This document shows positions 44,679-57,388 of a stretch of 64,000 bases of DNA, piece after piece. The first letter of the stretch is position 1, and every line of letters begins with the position of its first letter. Position numbers and translations under genes: made by a program. The notes below the pieces were generated by a model, which was not told the DNA's origin, did not search any database, and saw nothing but the letters and a program-made list of their open reading frames with translations. Source of the stretch: Cytidiella melzeri (taxonomy: Eukaryota > Basidiomycota > Agaricomycetes > Polyporales > Irpicaceae); contig JABYQR010000150.1 in assembly GCA_022592445.1 (NCBI GenBank), positions 1 through 64,000 on the forward strand, written 5' to 3'.

Positions 44679-46779
44679 TCCTGACTTTCTGATCTTCCTT
44701 GTCACTCAACCACGATCATCTCGCGTCTCCCTCCTTCCCCTCCTCGCTAATGCGACCCAGATCTCACCACAAATCTCACACTTTTTGACGACAGACTCGC
44801 ATCACAGAGTCGGATGATTCAGAGGCATACGAGGTGTTTCATTTGTTCCCGACTCGCCCCGAAAATATTGGCCACGTCTCAAGTCCTTCCGTCGAGGGAC
44901 GCTGTGTACCCCCGTCTCATATGGCACACCAGACAATTCGAAGCTGTGGACGCAGGCCGAGGTAACAGTTCATATCAGATCTCATTCGGACGTGCCGGCG
45001 GGAAGGCTAATTCCTCAAGTGAGCTCCTGAGTTCATAGTGTGCAAGTCTTCAAGCATTGCTGACGGCCCTGTTTACACCATATGGGGCAGCAGATATCAT
45101 TGAGCATTGCATCGATGTATGCGCATACACGAAATCTTACAATTCTCCCATGTTTCATGTACATGTATGCGCCTGTATTGTGTACAATCCCTGCAACACC
45201 ACGATACAGCTTCATTATGTACGGTGCCGAGATCATGCAAAACGGTACGTTGTATTATAGAACCGATGTACGGTTCTTTCCCCATCCGCATAATCCCGCA
45301 TGATTCTTCTGAACGCCTCCAGATTTGACTGTGCGGCGCGGCCATGCAAAGACATTAGGACTCGGGCGAAGAAACGTTTTAGGTATTTCTCCGTCGCAAA
45401 AGTCCTAGTGAACTTTTTGGTCTCTGCTGAATGCAGAATCGCAGCCGTTGAGCCGCGTCTGCTTGGTGATACGTCCAAGTTCATCAAGCTCGTTGCGACG
45501 TGTTTGGACAGGTCGCATTCCCTTCAGGTCTCCTGTCATCAGGGACATCGCGAGGACGAAGATGCGCCACAATCTGCAAGAGCCGATATTGTTGTGTCAA
45601 AAGCTAAGAGACAAATTCATACACAGCCAGATGTTTTGCTGAAAATGCCGATTGACAGTTCGATGCAATACCCGTGCTTTACCGCAGCATTCGGACGCAA
45701 CTACCAGGGTCGCTGGAGCAATCCACTCCCATTATAGATCTGTATACACAGTCCGATCAGCGTTAAGAAGTGATCTCGGGTTCGGGCTCTGCTCTCCGGT
45801 CTCCATTGCCTTGTTACGACGTCCTCAGTCATTATTTTGTTCGGCCGCCAGTGGATTTCTCATCTCTTACGCGGGCTGATGGCTCTTCCCCCGAGCGAAC
45901 CTCAAATGGATCTAAGGTACGTTGGTATTCCAAATGTCTTCGCACGCGCCGTTTGCGCCCATCGTTGGCGATGACTATATCGCGCTCTCATCGCGATGTT
46001 TGGATAGATTTTGCAAAATTTTGCTCATCAGCGGCAATTCACCATCAACTTTGTCATCTTAGTGGGCAGCATTTGACTTATATTCCCTGACATGCTTGCA
46101 GGGAACCTCGACTCACAATGCACGAATTAATGAGGGAAGATTCAGTACAGACACAAGCTCCGTATACAAGTACATGTATAGCAGGCGGGGCCATTGAGGA
46201 GTCGAGATAACGCGAACCAGTACGACCTTCTTCTCATGACGACAATTATCCGTTATCTGCATGGCTTACTTCCACCTACCTTCGTGCTTGCAAGCCGGAA
46301 TGGGTATGATTTGCTACCGGTGCGCATCTTGGCGGTGGATATGGTGGAGCGTGTAAGCGTACTTTCCCGCTCCTTCATGGCCACCACAAGGTCCATTCCC
46401 ACCTTGCAAAGTTCATGAGAAGACTTCCACTCACCAACATATGTCGAAGCCATTTTTGGTCTGTGAGTTCTCTGTCATCGAACATCCTGAAGCGTTGCGC
46501 ATGCGTCACAGTGCGACATCGAGGTGCGCATGACCTGCTACTATACGCTTACCTCTAAGCATGCTTCAGTTACTCGCCTTTGTTGCATGATTTACATCCA
46601 CAGTGATCCTTATCGGCCGTGTACGCAGTAGACCCTGCTGAACGGCAGCACTTGGAGTGAATCGTCGCCAGTTCTAGATTAGGCTCCACCAGGAGTATAA
46701 ACACGGCTGCAGCAAGCGGTAAATCCTACACGGCCTCACCTCCAGGCCTTTCCTCATCTCCTGGACATTGGTTGCCAAC
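44679..46779. other. 2.1-kb interval without recognised gene
   Basis: Several frames of 60-145 codons occur on both strands (for example 45300-45737 + and 46253-46453 -). None shows a domain, a consistent exon chain or codon character like its neighbours. No tRNA-like fold was found by eye. Confidence 0.45.
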
Positions 46780-48866
46780 ATGGTGGCTACAGCAGTCTTC
46801 ATCACGTCCTTGTTCGCACTTGCCCTAGGCAATCCACTCACGCGCCGTGCCATGCAAGTGCACGAGTCGCGCACCAGTCTTCCCGAAGGCTTCGTCCAGG
46901 ATGGCCCGGCGGACGCTAATGCTGTCATGAACATGCGCATTGCCTTGACGCAGAACAACGCTGCTGGGCTTGAGAAAGCCCTCATGGACGTCAGCACACC
47001 TGGCAACGCGCTGTACGGTCAACATCTCACGAAGGAAGAGGTACTTGGTCTCATAAATAACGGAGATCTCTAGCTGATGTCTTGCTCGTAGGTTGAAGAT
47101 CTCGTCCGTCCCACTCAGGAGACTCTTGATGTTGTCAACGCTTGGCTCAGTGAGAACAAGATTACAGCGAAGTCGGCATCCCCTGCCGGCGACTGGCTTA
47201 GCTTCACCGCTACCGTCTCTCAGCTGAACGAGATGCTCGACACTGAGTTTGCTACTTTCAAGCACGAGGACAGCGGTGCATTGTCCATCCGCACCATGGC
47301 ATACTCTATTCCGACTGACCTTGTAGGCCACGTCGAATTGGTCCACCCAACCATTACGTGTGTACCATTCGTACATGTGGTTGCTTACGTCGAGCTGAAA
47401 ATATCTCATTACTTCCAGGTTCACCGCGCCCTCATCTAGGCTCCCCGTCATGTCTATACCCATGACACCTCGTGCTGCAGCCACGAACTTGTCCACAGAA
47501 GCAGTGCCAGCCTCTTGTGCGACCACCATCACTCCGTCGTGTCTGCAGGCTCTTTACGGCATTCCAACGACTGCTGCCACCCATACCGCCAATAAACTGG
47601 GTGTCGCTGGATTCATCAACCAATTCGCGAACCAGGCAGACCTAAAAGTCCGTCTTCCATAGGCGCTGATCATAAGCTGGCTTTCATTGAAGTTTCCCTT
47701 GTAGACCTTCCTGACAAATGTTGACCCAACCGTACCTCCCACTACCACCTTCACTTTACAGACTCTCGACGGTGGCAAGAACACGCAGACAGAGGCCGAC
47801 GCTGGCATCGAGGCTGTATGTATTCCTTCTATCGACATTCGTCCCTTGCTCATGTCGCTTTACATCAGGACCTCGACACGCAATACACGATCGGAGTTGC
47901 GAATGGCGTCCCGGTCACGTTTATCTCCAACGGCAACAATATCAAAGACGACGTCGGTGGATTCCTTGATTTCGCTCAATTCTTGGCTGCACAGTCAGCG
48001 CCTCCCTCGGTTGTCACCACCAGTTACGGCGAGAACGAAGAGGATATTTCTCGTAGTATGGCCAAGTGCGTGCGATTGATCGCTTTCTTCATCATCAGAC
48101 CACCACTTATCTTGACTTTCAGCTCACTGTGCAATGTTTACCAGCAATTGGGCGCTCGTGGTGTCTCGATCTTGTTCTCCTCTGGCGACGGTGGTGTCGG
48201 CGGTTCTCAGAGCACTACGTGCACGAACTTCCTGGCTACCTTCCCCTCCGGCTGTCCGTTGTGAGTAATGGATATCATTTAAATCTAGCATCCTTTTAAG
48301 CTCTTCTAGCATGACCTCCGTTGGTGCTACCACTGGCGTTCCCGAGACATCTGCGTCCTTCTCCTCTGGTGGCTTTTCCAACTTCTTTGCCACCCCATCA
48401 TATCAACAGACGGTTGTGTCCTCGTTCCTGACGAAGCTTGGCAACACCAACTCAGGCAAGTTTAACCGCTCTGGGCGCGCCTTCCCAGACGTCGCCGCCA
48501 TGGGCGACAATGTCGAGATCGTCTTCCAGCAGGAGGCTGGTCTGGTCGCGGGCACAAGTTGCTCTTCCCCCATCTTTGCTAGCATCATCGCTCTGATCAA
48601 CGATCGACTCGTTGGTGCTGGCAAGTCTCCTCTTGGTTTCTTGAACCCGTTCTTGTATGGAGCTGCCGCTTCCACGTTCACGGACATCACTACCGGTAAC
48701 AACCCTGGCTGCAACACGAACGGATTCCCGGCCGAGGTCGGTTGGGATCCTGTGAGTTTTTCATTTCTGGCTTGTTATTTGCGTGGCTCAATGGGTCTTT
48801 GCATAGATTACTGGCCTAGGAACTCCGAATTTCCAGGCACTTCTCAACGCTGCTCTGGCCGCTTGA
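46780..48866 (+). CDS. Sedolisin (S53) tripeptidyl peptidase, secreted
   Basis: Eight exons join cleanly: 46780-47040, 47092-47357, 47419-47647, 47705-47815, 47869-48065, 48123-48260, 48310-48751, 48807-48866. An N-terminal signal peptide (MVATAVFITSLFALALG) precedes a pro-kumamolisin activation domain (LYGQHLTKEE, VSQLNEMLDTEF). The catalytic domain has the Glu/Asp pair in GIEADLDTQYT, the oxyanion Asp in SSGDGGVGG and the Ser in AGTSCSSP. The C-terminal calcium-binding-type region GxGWDP-ITGLGTPNF is also present. All catalytic residues are intact. The protein should be secreted and cleave tripeptides from protein N-termini in acid conditions. The start is the ATG at 46780, since it begins the signal peptide. 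Confidence 0.93.
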
Positions 48867-49295
48867 GCCTTCGGGGGGTAGGGAAATCACAGTAGACTGT
48901 ATCACCATGTCACAGCTGAAATGTAAATATATGTTGGGTTAGCTGATAGATCTACATAATTGGCACCAGGCTTGGCTACGATATCTGATAGCACGCTCTC
49001 GTGCCAGTGGTCAGTCTCAAGTCGGGGTGTTCAAGTTGCTGACAGGTGTGCAGCACATTGAGCCGAAAGCTTATGTCATTGTAATCGAGCGCCTGCTATG
49101 AGCGATATCGAGAGCTCCCGAACCCACGGGATGTCTTTGTCAGACATGAGAGCGAATGCGACAATTCAGCTGCTGACGCAGCAGTGGCCTTGCAACCTAG
49201 CACGCAATGGGTGAGAATTGGTATATAAGACTGGCAGTAGTGCAGCATCACACTCATCCCACAACCACACACACCAGTCTCAACGACCTCTAACC
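48867..49295. other. Intergenic interval with promoter of following gene
   Basis: No gene is seen. GGTATATAAGACTGG at about 49219-49233 is a TATA-like box 65-75 bp before the ATG at 49296. Confidence 0.6.
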
Positions 49296-50252
49296 ATGTC
49301 CGCCAACACTGTCCCCGCCACCCTCGTCTACTTTCAGATGCCTCCTGACGGCTCAAAGCCATACATCAACATTAACGCAGATCCAAAGACAGGGCAGCGT
49401 GATCAGAACGGGATCGAAGAGACGCATGATGTCCTGATTGAAAACGCCCGCGGCAAGGAGGGAGAGTACACACTCGACACCTCAGGCTTCCAGTGGTTCA
49501 GGAGGCCTCAAAAGTACACGTCTTTCGCCAACGACGAGGAAATCGTCAGGGAGTACTACCCCGAGAGTATTGCACTCGTCAAAGAATTGACGGGTGCGAG
49601 CAGAATACAACCGTTCGACCATAGTGAGTGCTCGAATGAAACATGGTCAATACTACAGAAATGCTGATCCAGATGGTCGTCATTAGCCATTCGTCGTCGT
49701 CGTCCGGGTCAGATAGACGATGGCCCAGACAGACGTCAGCCTGTTCCCCGGGTTCACGTAGACCAAACCGCCGCCTCAGCCACTGCTCGAGTGCACCGTC
49801 ACCTTCCTGCCGAGGACGTGCCAGAGCTTTTGAAGCACCGCTTCCAGATCATCAACCTCTGGCGTCCTATCAATCACATAGCGCTCGACTGGCCCCTCGC
49901 ATTCTGCGATTACAGGAGCATCGATATCGAGAACGACTTGGTGCCTACCACTCTCAGGTACCCGGATAGAGACGGCGAGACTCTCAGTGTCAAGTACAAC
50001 CCGAACCACAGGTGGAAGTATTTGAAGGGTATGGAGCCCGACGAGTTCGCTCTGATCAAGTGGTGAGTAGTTCGCAACAATTATGATTTTAGGAGTTGGG
50101 AACTGACGTCTATGCATAGTTTCGACTCTAGGAACGACGGAAAGACCGCCATCCTGACGCCCCACACTGCATTCGACGATGTCACCAAGCCTGAGGGTGC
50201 CCCTTTGCGCGAGTCCATCGAGCTCAGGCTCTTGGTTTTCTATGATGACTAG
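49296..50252 (+). CDS. CmcJ/NvfI (GA4 desaturase-like) oxidoreductase
   Basis: Three exons: 49296-49623, 49687-50062, 50120-50252. Motifs of the family annotated as GA4 desaturase, CmcJ or AsaB-like are visible: FQWFRRPQKY near residue 70, LWRPINH-ALDWPLAFCD, YNPNHRWKYLKGMEPDEFALIKCFDSRNDG, TPHTAFDD and RESIELRLLVFYDD at the C-terminus. Members act in fungal secondary metabolism as oxidoreductases or in cephamycin methoxylation complexes, but the reaction of this protein cannot be told. Length of about 275-280 residues is normal for the family. A P450 lies 4.5 kb downstream, but no backbone synthase is nearby, so a gene cluster is not supported. Confidence 0.85.
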
Positions 50253-50454
50253 CTTAATGCCTCAAGTTCTCGACGAATTTTATATCTTGATCTTAATGTT
50301 GTGTTTGGTATACGCAGCGTAGTAGTGACATGTTGTTCGTACTTGCGTCGCTATCACTTCGAATGATAAACACGAATAATATAAGCAATCTCCAGTGGAT
50401 GTGTGTGTACTCAACGGAATGTCTTGTATATGTAAAAGTGAATGTACCTCTCTA
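50253..50454. other. Convergent intergenic interval
   Basis: Short 3'-3' spacer between the CmcJ-like gene and the F-box gene; AT-rich, no gene. Confidence 0.6.
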
Positions 50455-51821
50455 TCAAACCAATTCTTTGGTCTCGGGACCACCCTTGTACCATCTACAG
50501 CGCGTTTGTTCGCAGGTAAAGCCCGGTCCGCATGGGTCGTTAACGAGGACTTCCTGGAGATCTCGCAGTTCATGACGGACACAATCGGCTACAATCACCC
50601 TGCCGGGGTGAAGACGGTCATTGAAGTTTATCTCAACCTCCACAGACTGAATCCCACTGAAACGCCTGCACGCGCTTCCTAGCTTCGACCAAGGGAGCGC
50701 CTGTAGCTGTTCCTCCGAAGGATAGGGATCGGTGCGGTATATGTACCACAAGTGTTTGAGATGATGCATAGGCACGACGGCAATGGTATCTAGCCCGTAA
50801 AGCCAGCCTTGGATCGCAACAGATAGCTGCCTTTCGTGAACCGCCAAATCAATTCCCTGGTCCAGCCAAAAACCATGAAGAACCACGCAAGCAGCAAGTC
50901 CGCTGCGCAGTGCGCTGACGATGCTTTCGCCGCCTGTGCAATGCATGTCAGTAGAGTACGCAACTGCACAAGTGTATTCGGAAGGGCACCATCGGCTAAA
51001 TCAAAGATTTCACTGGAGTACCAAGCGATGGTCAGGTACAGGCGCATCTCGCCCAAGGTCGTTCCGACTGAGACTAGCACCCCGGACAGAGCCTGGAGCT
51101 GCGCGGGATGAGAACAGGCAACACTAAGGCAGGTGAGGTGGCGAAGCCCGTCGAATCTGCGGACAAGGGCGAGCGGGGTTTCATCAAAGTCCTGGCAGAG
51201 TAGTAGTTCCTGGATTTGCAGCTTGCCTTTGTCTTGTACTGCTACCGTCTCGAATTTTTCGCGGACGCTACAATCGAGTGATAAATGACCAATCTGCACG
51301 AACAGCGATAGAAAGTTTGAGAGACTCTGAGAGCCGTTCTTCGGCGGTGAACCGCTATACTTGACACTCGCGACTTTATGCTTGCCACATAGCTACCAAC
51401 TTGCGTCGCGGACCTGGTTCGACGAAGCGCAGAGGGAATGCAAACGCGGTAGGCGGGAGAGAGTAGAGTCGAGAGTGTCTATGTCCAATTCTAGGTCATC
51501 ATAGTCGAGTTTTCTGATAAGCTGTGCGATTGAACGGTTCTCGGAAAGAAAGCGCAAGAATTCGCCAGCCATAGTAGAGTCCGGGTGATCGGCATGAGGA
51601 GCAAGTTTGACACGGCGGAACAGGTGGGGGAGTATAACCCGGCGCCATCTACGACAGACCAGACTGCACGCAAGCCAGGGTTCCATCTCGGGGTGTCCGT
51701 AACACGCCTGAAAGTCGAAATATGCGGCATGAACCATGATCATTTCCAGGATCTCATCCGGTAACGCTGCGATCTTTGACCGCTGCTGCAATTGATTCAT
51801 GACTGCAGGTGGGTCCGCCAT
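50455..51821 (-). pseudogene. F-box protein paralogue 1, premature TAG
   Basis: The frame begins at ATG 51821 with an F-box: IAALPDEILEMIMVHAA and WLACSLVCRRWRRVILPHLFRRV. A leucine-rich repeat-like region follows (LRHLTCLSV, LRTLLT). The downstream exon encodes ILHGF-type text conserved with the paralogue at 52256-53669 and ends ELRDLQ-CEQ-RCRWY. A TAG at 51395-51393 interrupts the frame about 140 codons in, where the following codons continue in the same frame (CAG would fit). So the full protein is not made unless the stop is read through. An intron ends near 50938 with the same TGACATGCA-TTCACAG/TTGCACAG context as in the paralogue. F-box proteins usually recruit substrates to SCF ubiquitin ligases. 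Confidence 0.78.
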
Positions 51822-52255
51822 ATCGAGCCTCCACTACGGCGTGAATCAGAGACGTTAGAATGAGGTATGGGCATACAAGCATACCAGTCAAGTGTTGTCG
51901 TCGGCGGCGTCGAATGCTTTCGTGGTCCTGTGGGCATATCGACCGTGATGAAGGTGAGAAGCCTGGACGTGTTGTCCCGCACTGCGACAACGACAACTGT
52001 CAGTTCACAAAAGCGATATACAGAGCAAATTAGCAAGGGATGAAGCCACGGTACCTAGGCTGGCAGTGGCTGAGCGGAAGAGAAACAAGTTGGACAAACC
52101 TGGCAGCGAAATGATGAATTCTAATTTCTAAATAATTGTGCCGGGTTAGGGTCCAATAGTACACACGTGCCGCTCAGTAAACCATGCAAAGAGTCCTGTC
52201 ATTATTATCGTACACTATCAATGATTGTTCGACTGTCTGTCGCGTGTAGTGACAG
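51822..52255. other. Intergenic interval between F-box paralogues
   Basis: No gene is seen; it holds the promoter of paralogue 1 and the 3' flank of paralogue 2. Confidence 0.55.
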
Positions 52256-53669
52256 CTACGACAGTCCTACACGTCCGTACCACCTACAAGACTTTTGCTC
52301 GCAATAAAAACCAAGTCTATGTAGGTCTTCGATGCGGACACCTTTGGCCTGGAGATCTCGCAGTTCATGACGAGCGCACTCTGCTACAACCTTGCATCGA
52401 GGGTCCAAAGGATCTTGATGGTATATGTCAGTCTCGACAGTCCGAAGTCCACTAAAACGGCTGCACACGCTCCGCAGCCTCGACCAAGAGAATGCACGTA
52501 TCTCGGCTTCTGTGAGAGAATATCCCAAGTAATGGTAGACGAAACGTAGATGTCGTAATTCGGGTATATTCACGAGGGCAATTACATTGAGCCCCAGAAG
52601 CCAGCCTTGAAGTACAACCTCTGGATGTTGCCTGGGATCGAAATCGTGATCCAAGTATGACGAGTCAACCATCGTGTGCAGCCGAAACCCATGAAGAATC
52701 GTACAGGCCGATAGTCCACTACGCAGTATGCCGATGACCGTATCTCCATCTGTGAAGTGCATGTCAGCAGCTTGTGACGATTGACGATTGACACAACATA
52801 CCATCAGGCTGGTTTGTTTCTGAACCCCAACTCCAAGAGAAACTGAGGGCCAACTCGCCGAGGGTGGTGCAAACTGTGGTGAGCAGTTGGTTCACATGTC
52901 GGAGGCCCTCGGAGTCGTAGCAATTGACGGTGAGGCAAGTGAGGTGGCGAAGTGCGTCGAGTCTATGGCAGACGTTGAAAGCGCCGAAAAGGGGGGACGG
53001 GACACTTGTATTGAGCAAAGCTTCCCGGATAAGCAGTTTGCCTGCATCCTCATTCGTTATGTTTCCACTATCCTCACGAATATAAGTCTTCGGCAGAAAC
53101 CCTCCGATATCTGAGAATATCGACAAAAAGTACGATAATCCCTGGTGGCGGGGTAATGGTCTAATCGCGGTGTCTGTGTAAACAACTTTCTCGAGTTTGT
53201 AGTTGCCGCGTAGTGGTTGATCTGTGCGGTCGAGAAGGTTCGAATTGAATGTAAAGTACCGCAAACGAGGCAAGCAAGCAAGTGTGGCGTCGAGATTGCC
53301 CATGTTGAAACTGAGGAATGCAAAGGTGAGTTGTTCGATAAGTCGTGCGATGGAGGGGTTCTCCGAGAGAAAGCGCAAGAATTCCACCACTATCTTAGAG
53401 GGGTAGCGGAAGGGGTACCCTCTCTGTACAGCGTCGGGTGAATGGACTGTGATGCTGCGAAATAGGTACGGGAGTGCAATCCGGCGCCATCGACGACAAA
53501 CCAACGTGCACGCAATCCAGTCTTTCTTCTTATGTGATCCGATTTGAGAAGGCTTGCGGGATTCAGATAGGCCAGCGGCATGGATGATTGAGTCCAGGAT
53601 CTCTTCCGGAAAGGCTGCGAGCTTTAACCGTTGTTGCGAGTGTATAATGGCGTCGAGCGAGACTGCCAT
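52256..53669 (-). CDS. F-box protein paralogue 2, intact
   Basis: Two exons, 53669-52802 and 52749-52256, join in phase (intron with GTATGT donor). The F-box is LAAFPEEILDSIIHAAG with WIACTLVCRRWRRIALPYLFRSI. LRR-like strings follow (LDALRHLTCLTVNCYDSEGLRHV), and the C-terminal half has AVILHG-like ILHGFRLHT, SRLRSVCSRFSGLRTVETDI and RHELRDLQ. It is about 450 residues long and uninterrupted. It is a tandem paralogue of the gene at 50455-51821 with the same intron position, indicating local duplication. Likely an SCF substrate adaptor; the target is unknown. Confidence 0.85.
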
Positions 53670-54790
53670 GTCAAGCTACTGCTACAGTACAAGTTAGAGG
53701 CTTGTGAACATGATATGAGACCTGTAAGCATACCAATTGGCGAATGCCACCGTGGACCTTGCAGTTGTCAGAAGATTCTATCGTCTCGCGGAGGATGTGA
53801 CAATGAGGTTGTAAGCTCTGGAAGCTTTCCGACGCGGTGGAAACGTTATATGCGGAAATAAGCTGGTACTATACAAGCTACGAGCTGTGTCTCTGCAAGT
53901 CGCAGTGAGGAGAGAACAAGTCGCGACGTTGAACTCAAATATTCGTATTCTAGATATTGAAATCGAACTGACCCTTGGGGTTAGGGTTCCCTAACCGTGG
54001 CCTTGGAATGAGCGCCTTGTCCTAACCGTCACCACAAGCCGGGCTACAGTCCAGCTTGAACGATCCGCCTTTGTCGAACGAATGTTGAGTTTGAGTCGTG
54101 AGCTTTCTTCATATTTATGGATGATACAAAGGTCTTACGTCGCCCAGCAGTTAATCTCGGTAGTCAGCACTTGCAACACGCAAATGCACACCGTTTGAAA
54201 CGAAATTATCGCGACCACTCGCACTGAGAGGTTACTCGTTAGGTCGTACTTGAAAGTACATGAGCTGGATGATTTTATAACAACTCAGAACCCTGGACAG
54301 TCCCAATCTAGCTCAGCTCAAAATTGTCGAGAAAAATCAGACAGTACTCGAAGGTTTTCAGCAGAATTCCCTGGTCCAATGCAACCGTGCATAAGTGCCG
54401 CACAAGAAGCGTGCGCATCGTATCAGCCAGCTCCCAGCGTGGATCATGACAGGCTCTAAGAAGCATACTTCCGGCGCTCTGTCAAGACCATTGATTGAAC
54501 GTCCCAAGTTCTTGTCCGCTACTTTACAAGGTACTTGATGTGTCGTATCACCAAAGGAGACGTGACCGGTTGCGATTGCGCAAATCGTGTACTGTTTTTC
54601 AGGCATGGCCCGTTCAGTCTCTCCCTTGTCGGTATTGGCCCAAAATTACCACGAAGAACCAGTGGGCTGATGAATGGACATGTGCGACTTTGACTCTGTT
54701 GTAAACCTTCTGAGGCGCTCGTTATATAAGGTACGATGGAAACGATAGCTTACTCTCCCACCCTCTTCACGAGCTTGGCTCAATACATTC
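53670..54790. other. Intergenic interval, divergent promoters
   Basis: 1.1 kb between the F-box gene (-) and the P450 gene (+). No coding features. GTTATATAAGG at about 54720 is a TATA-like box 65-70 bp before the P450 ATG. Confidence 0.55.
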
Positions 54791-56911
54791 ATGTATCTAT
54801 TCACTCAAACAGCTGCATTATCCCTTGTTGTTGCGAGTTTTGTGAGTACTTTTGGTCGTGTTAGGGCTTTGATGTGCTGACCCATATCTATAGGCGACGT
54901 ATATTATATTCAAGCGATACGAGCCTGGGCATGTCGCAGTGGTTGCGCTATTGCTGTTGGCAGTGCCGACTGCGCTTGTGCCGCTCATGAAGCACCACTT
55001 CTCGACTACCCTTGCGGCTGTTTCGACAACATACGTCACTTACTGGTCGCTCATTCTCACGTTCACTGTTGCTTACCGAGTCTCGCCCTTTCACCCTCTT
55101 GCCAAATATCCGGGACCTCTGTTGTGTAAGGTTTCGAAAGGATGGTTTGCCTACGTTGTCGCTACAGGTGGTAAAGCCCATCTTTATGTCCATGAACTCC
55201 ACCGGCAGTATGACTCGGACGTCATACGCATAGGTATATCAGATCAAATATGCGAGCAGCTAGCTTTTCAATGAGTTTTCCTTTATCAGGGCCGAATGAG
55301 CTCTCGATCACCAACAGTGGAATTATCACTGCCGTCCTTGGAGCCAAAGGACTTCCTAGAGGACCATGTACGTATTTCGTGCTCCAATCTTCGCCGACGT
55401 CAGCTGAACTGTTCTCGTACCAGACTATGATACCCGTAGACATGAAGCTGGAGTCAGTTTGGATGGTCTCCGAGATCAGGCTCTACACGCGATGCGTCGA
55501 CGACCTTGGGCAAGAGGAATGAATAGTGCCAGTATGAAGTACTATGAGGAGCTTGTCAAAAGCACGGTCGGTGATCTTGTTGCTGCTATCCATCAACGCA
55601 AAGGAGAGGTTATCAATATCTCACAGTGGATGACGTTCTTTGGGTGAGTCTTGTTTACTCCAATGTCGAGGTGGTCTGATCTCAACATCAACCTTCATTC
55701 TTGAGATTCGATTTTATGGGTCGTATGGCGTAGGTTGTACCGTTCTGTCGCTCTGCTTGGCTGACCGCGCCGCAGATTTACTTACGACTACGGAATGATC
55801 AAGCATGGTCGCGATACCCATAATCTTTCTCATCTAATTGAGAACGCCTTAATGTGAGTTAACAACTCATATACATATACAGCCAGCCTATTTGACAACT
55901 TTCTGCTCTCCCAGTGAAGCGGCTTGGATGTCTCATCTCCCATGGGCACTTCCTTTTCTCCAGCATTTTCCCGGTGCAACAAAATCCTGGGACAAGATTA
56001 AGGTTGTCGGCGAACAAACTGTGAAATCGCGAGTGGCTGCCGGCTCGGTAGAGAAGGACCTGTTTTATCATCTCGTACGCCGTCATGGATGCTGGATATT
56101 GCATAGTCTTGACCCGCATCATATAGACCGATGAGGAAGGTCTCGAGCCCGTGCGTCCCACTCTTGAGCTTTGCGCGACAGACGGGCAGCTCGCAGTTGT
56201 TGTACGTATCAGCTTCTGCAAATGTTGCTCAAGTCCACAAAGCTGATGTACACGTAACAGGCTGGCTCAGACACCGCTGCTACCGCGCTCAGCCACTTAT
56301 GGTACTTTCTACTCACACAGCCAACATACCTTGTTCGGCTACGTAAGGAAGTAGACGAAGCATATCCTCACGGCGTAGACTCGACCAGGGACATCGCAAA
56401 GCAAGTAAACATGCCCTACCTCAATGCATGTATCAATGAGGCTCTTCGTCTCTACCCGCCCGTTTTGACTGGCCTCCAACGTCGGGTAGAAGAAGCGACT
56501 GGAGGTCGAATGGTCGGCCCTCACTTCATTCCAGAGGGTACACAGGTGTCTCCCTGGGCGTACGCAGTCCATCGGGATCCACGCCACTACTCGCCTTTTC
56601 CAGACTCGTTCTGGCCTGATCGGTGGCTCACACAGGAAATGTACGTCCTGCCGACTGGGGACATCATCTCTCAGGATAGGGTCACGACCAACCGCGAAAT
56701 GTTCTTGGCGTTCTCTCAGGGCCCAATGGTGTGCGTGGGGAAGAATGTTGCGATGATGGAGATGCGCGCGGTGGTCTGTGCAGTCGTGCAGCATTTTGAT
56801 ATCGAAGTTGCGGATCAGGCGTGCTTCGACTCGTATGAAAGGGACATATACGAGATCTTTGTCACAAAACGCGGAACGCTGCCCGTTCGTCTCACTGCCC
56901 ACGGCCAATAA
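54791..56911 (+). CDS. Cytochrome P450 monooxygenase
   Basis: The start is ATG 54791. Several N-terminal hydrophobic segments (ALSLVVASF, VAVVALLLLAVPTALVP, TYWSLILTFTVAY) anchor it in the ER membrane. A proline-rich hinge (RVSPFHPLAKYPGP) follows. The I-helix AGSDTAATAL, ExxR (EALRLYP), the PERF-like FWPDRW and the heme loop FSQGPMVCVGKN are all present, so it looks functional. I traced about nine introns, including 54842-54893, 55234-55289, a GTACGT intron before YYDTRR, and small ones near 55735, 55855, 56070 and 56190. Residue count is about 540. The N-terminal triple-helix anchor is common in mushroom P450 families. The family cannot be named by eye, and substrate is unknown. A short relic of a related P450 lies at about 60430-60560. 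Confidence 0.92.
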
Positions 56912-57388
56912 ATGGATTTTCTCAGTACGAAGAACAGATGCCGTCGCAGGATGGTCGGCGCAATAAACCCGAAGGCTTGAGCGATCGTCGCTCAGGTGGC
57001 TTGTGCGTGTTAGCTGCGGTCCTGAATTTTGATGTACATATTACTGCCACCGATACCCCCCATGCTCCTAACGCACAGCGATGCAGCATGTTAGGCTCTA
57101 AAGACTTGACTCGATGAAAGTCTAATACAACCAGCGAGGCCAACGCCACATTAGACGCCAGAGCAGGCCGAATATGGCTACGCGGATCAAAAGATCGAGA
57201 TTCAACTACCATTCGCACGACCAACTGCCTAATCGGGCGTTACTTCAAGTTGAACACGCCCATTGTTCACCTTAAATCTGACTCACACACAGACACCGGC
57301 TCTGATCCACGAGACGTCTTCGCCCAAACTCTCGAACATATAAAGACCGCAAAATGTCTTCCGAGTGCCTCTCAGAGTACTCAGCATC
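56912..57388. other. Intergenic interval
   Basis: No gene is seen. GAACATATAAAGACC at about 57334-57348 is a TATA-like box 45 bp before the FunK1 ATG at 57389. An out-of-frame ATG lies at 57354. Confidence 0.55.

Noticed and set aside
44814..46453. Several 60-145 codon frames as small genes
   Set aside because: No domain, no consistent exon chain and no codon bias like the neighbouring genes.
46825..47532. 235-codon minus-strand frame opposite sedolisin exons 1-3
   Set aside because: It spans sedolisin exons and introns and lacks features; the plus-strand exons have catalytic motifs and clean splice sites.
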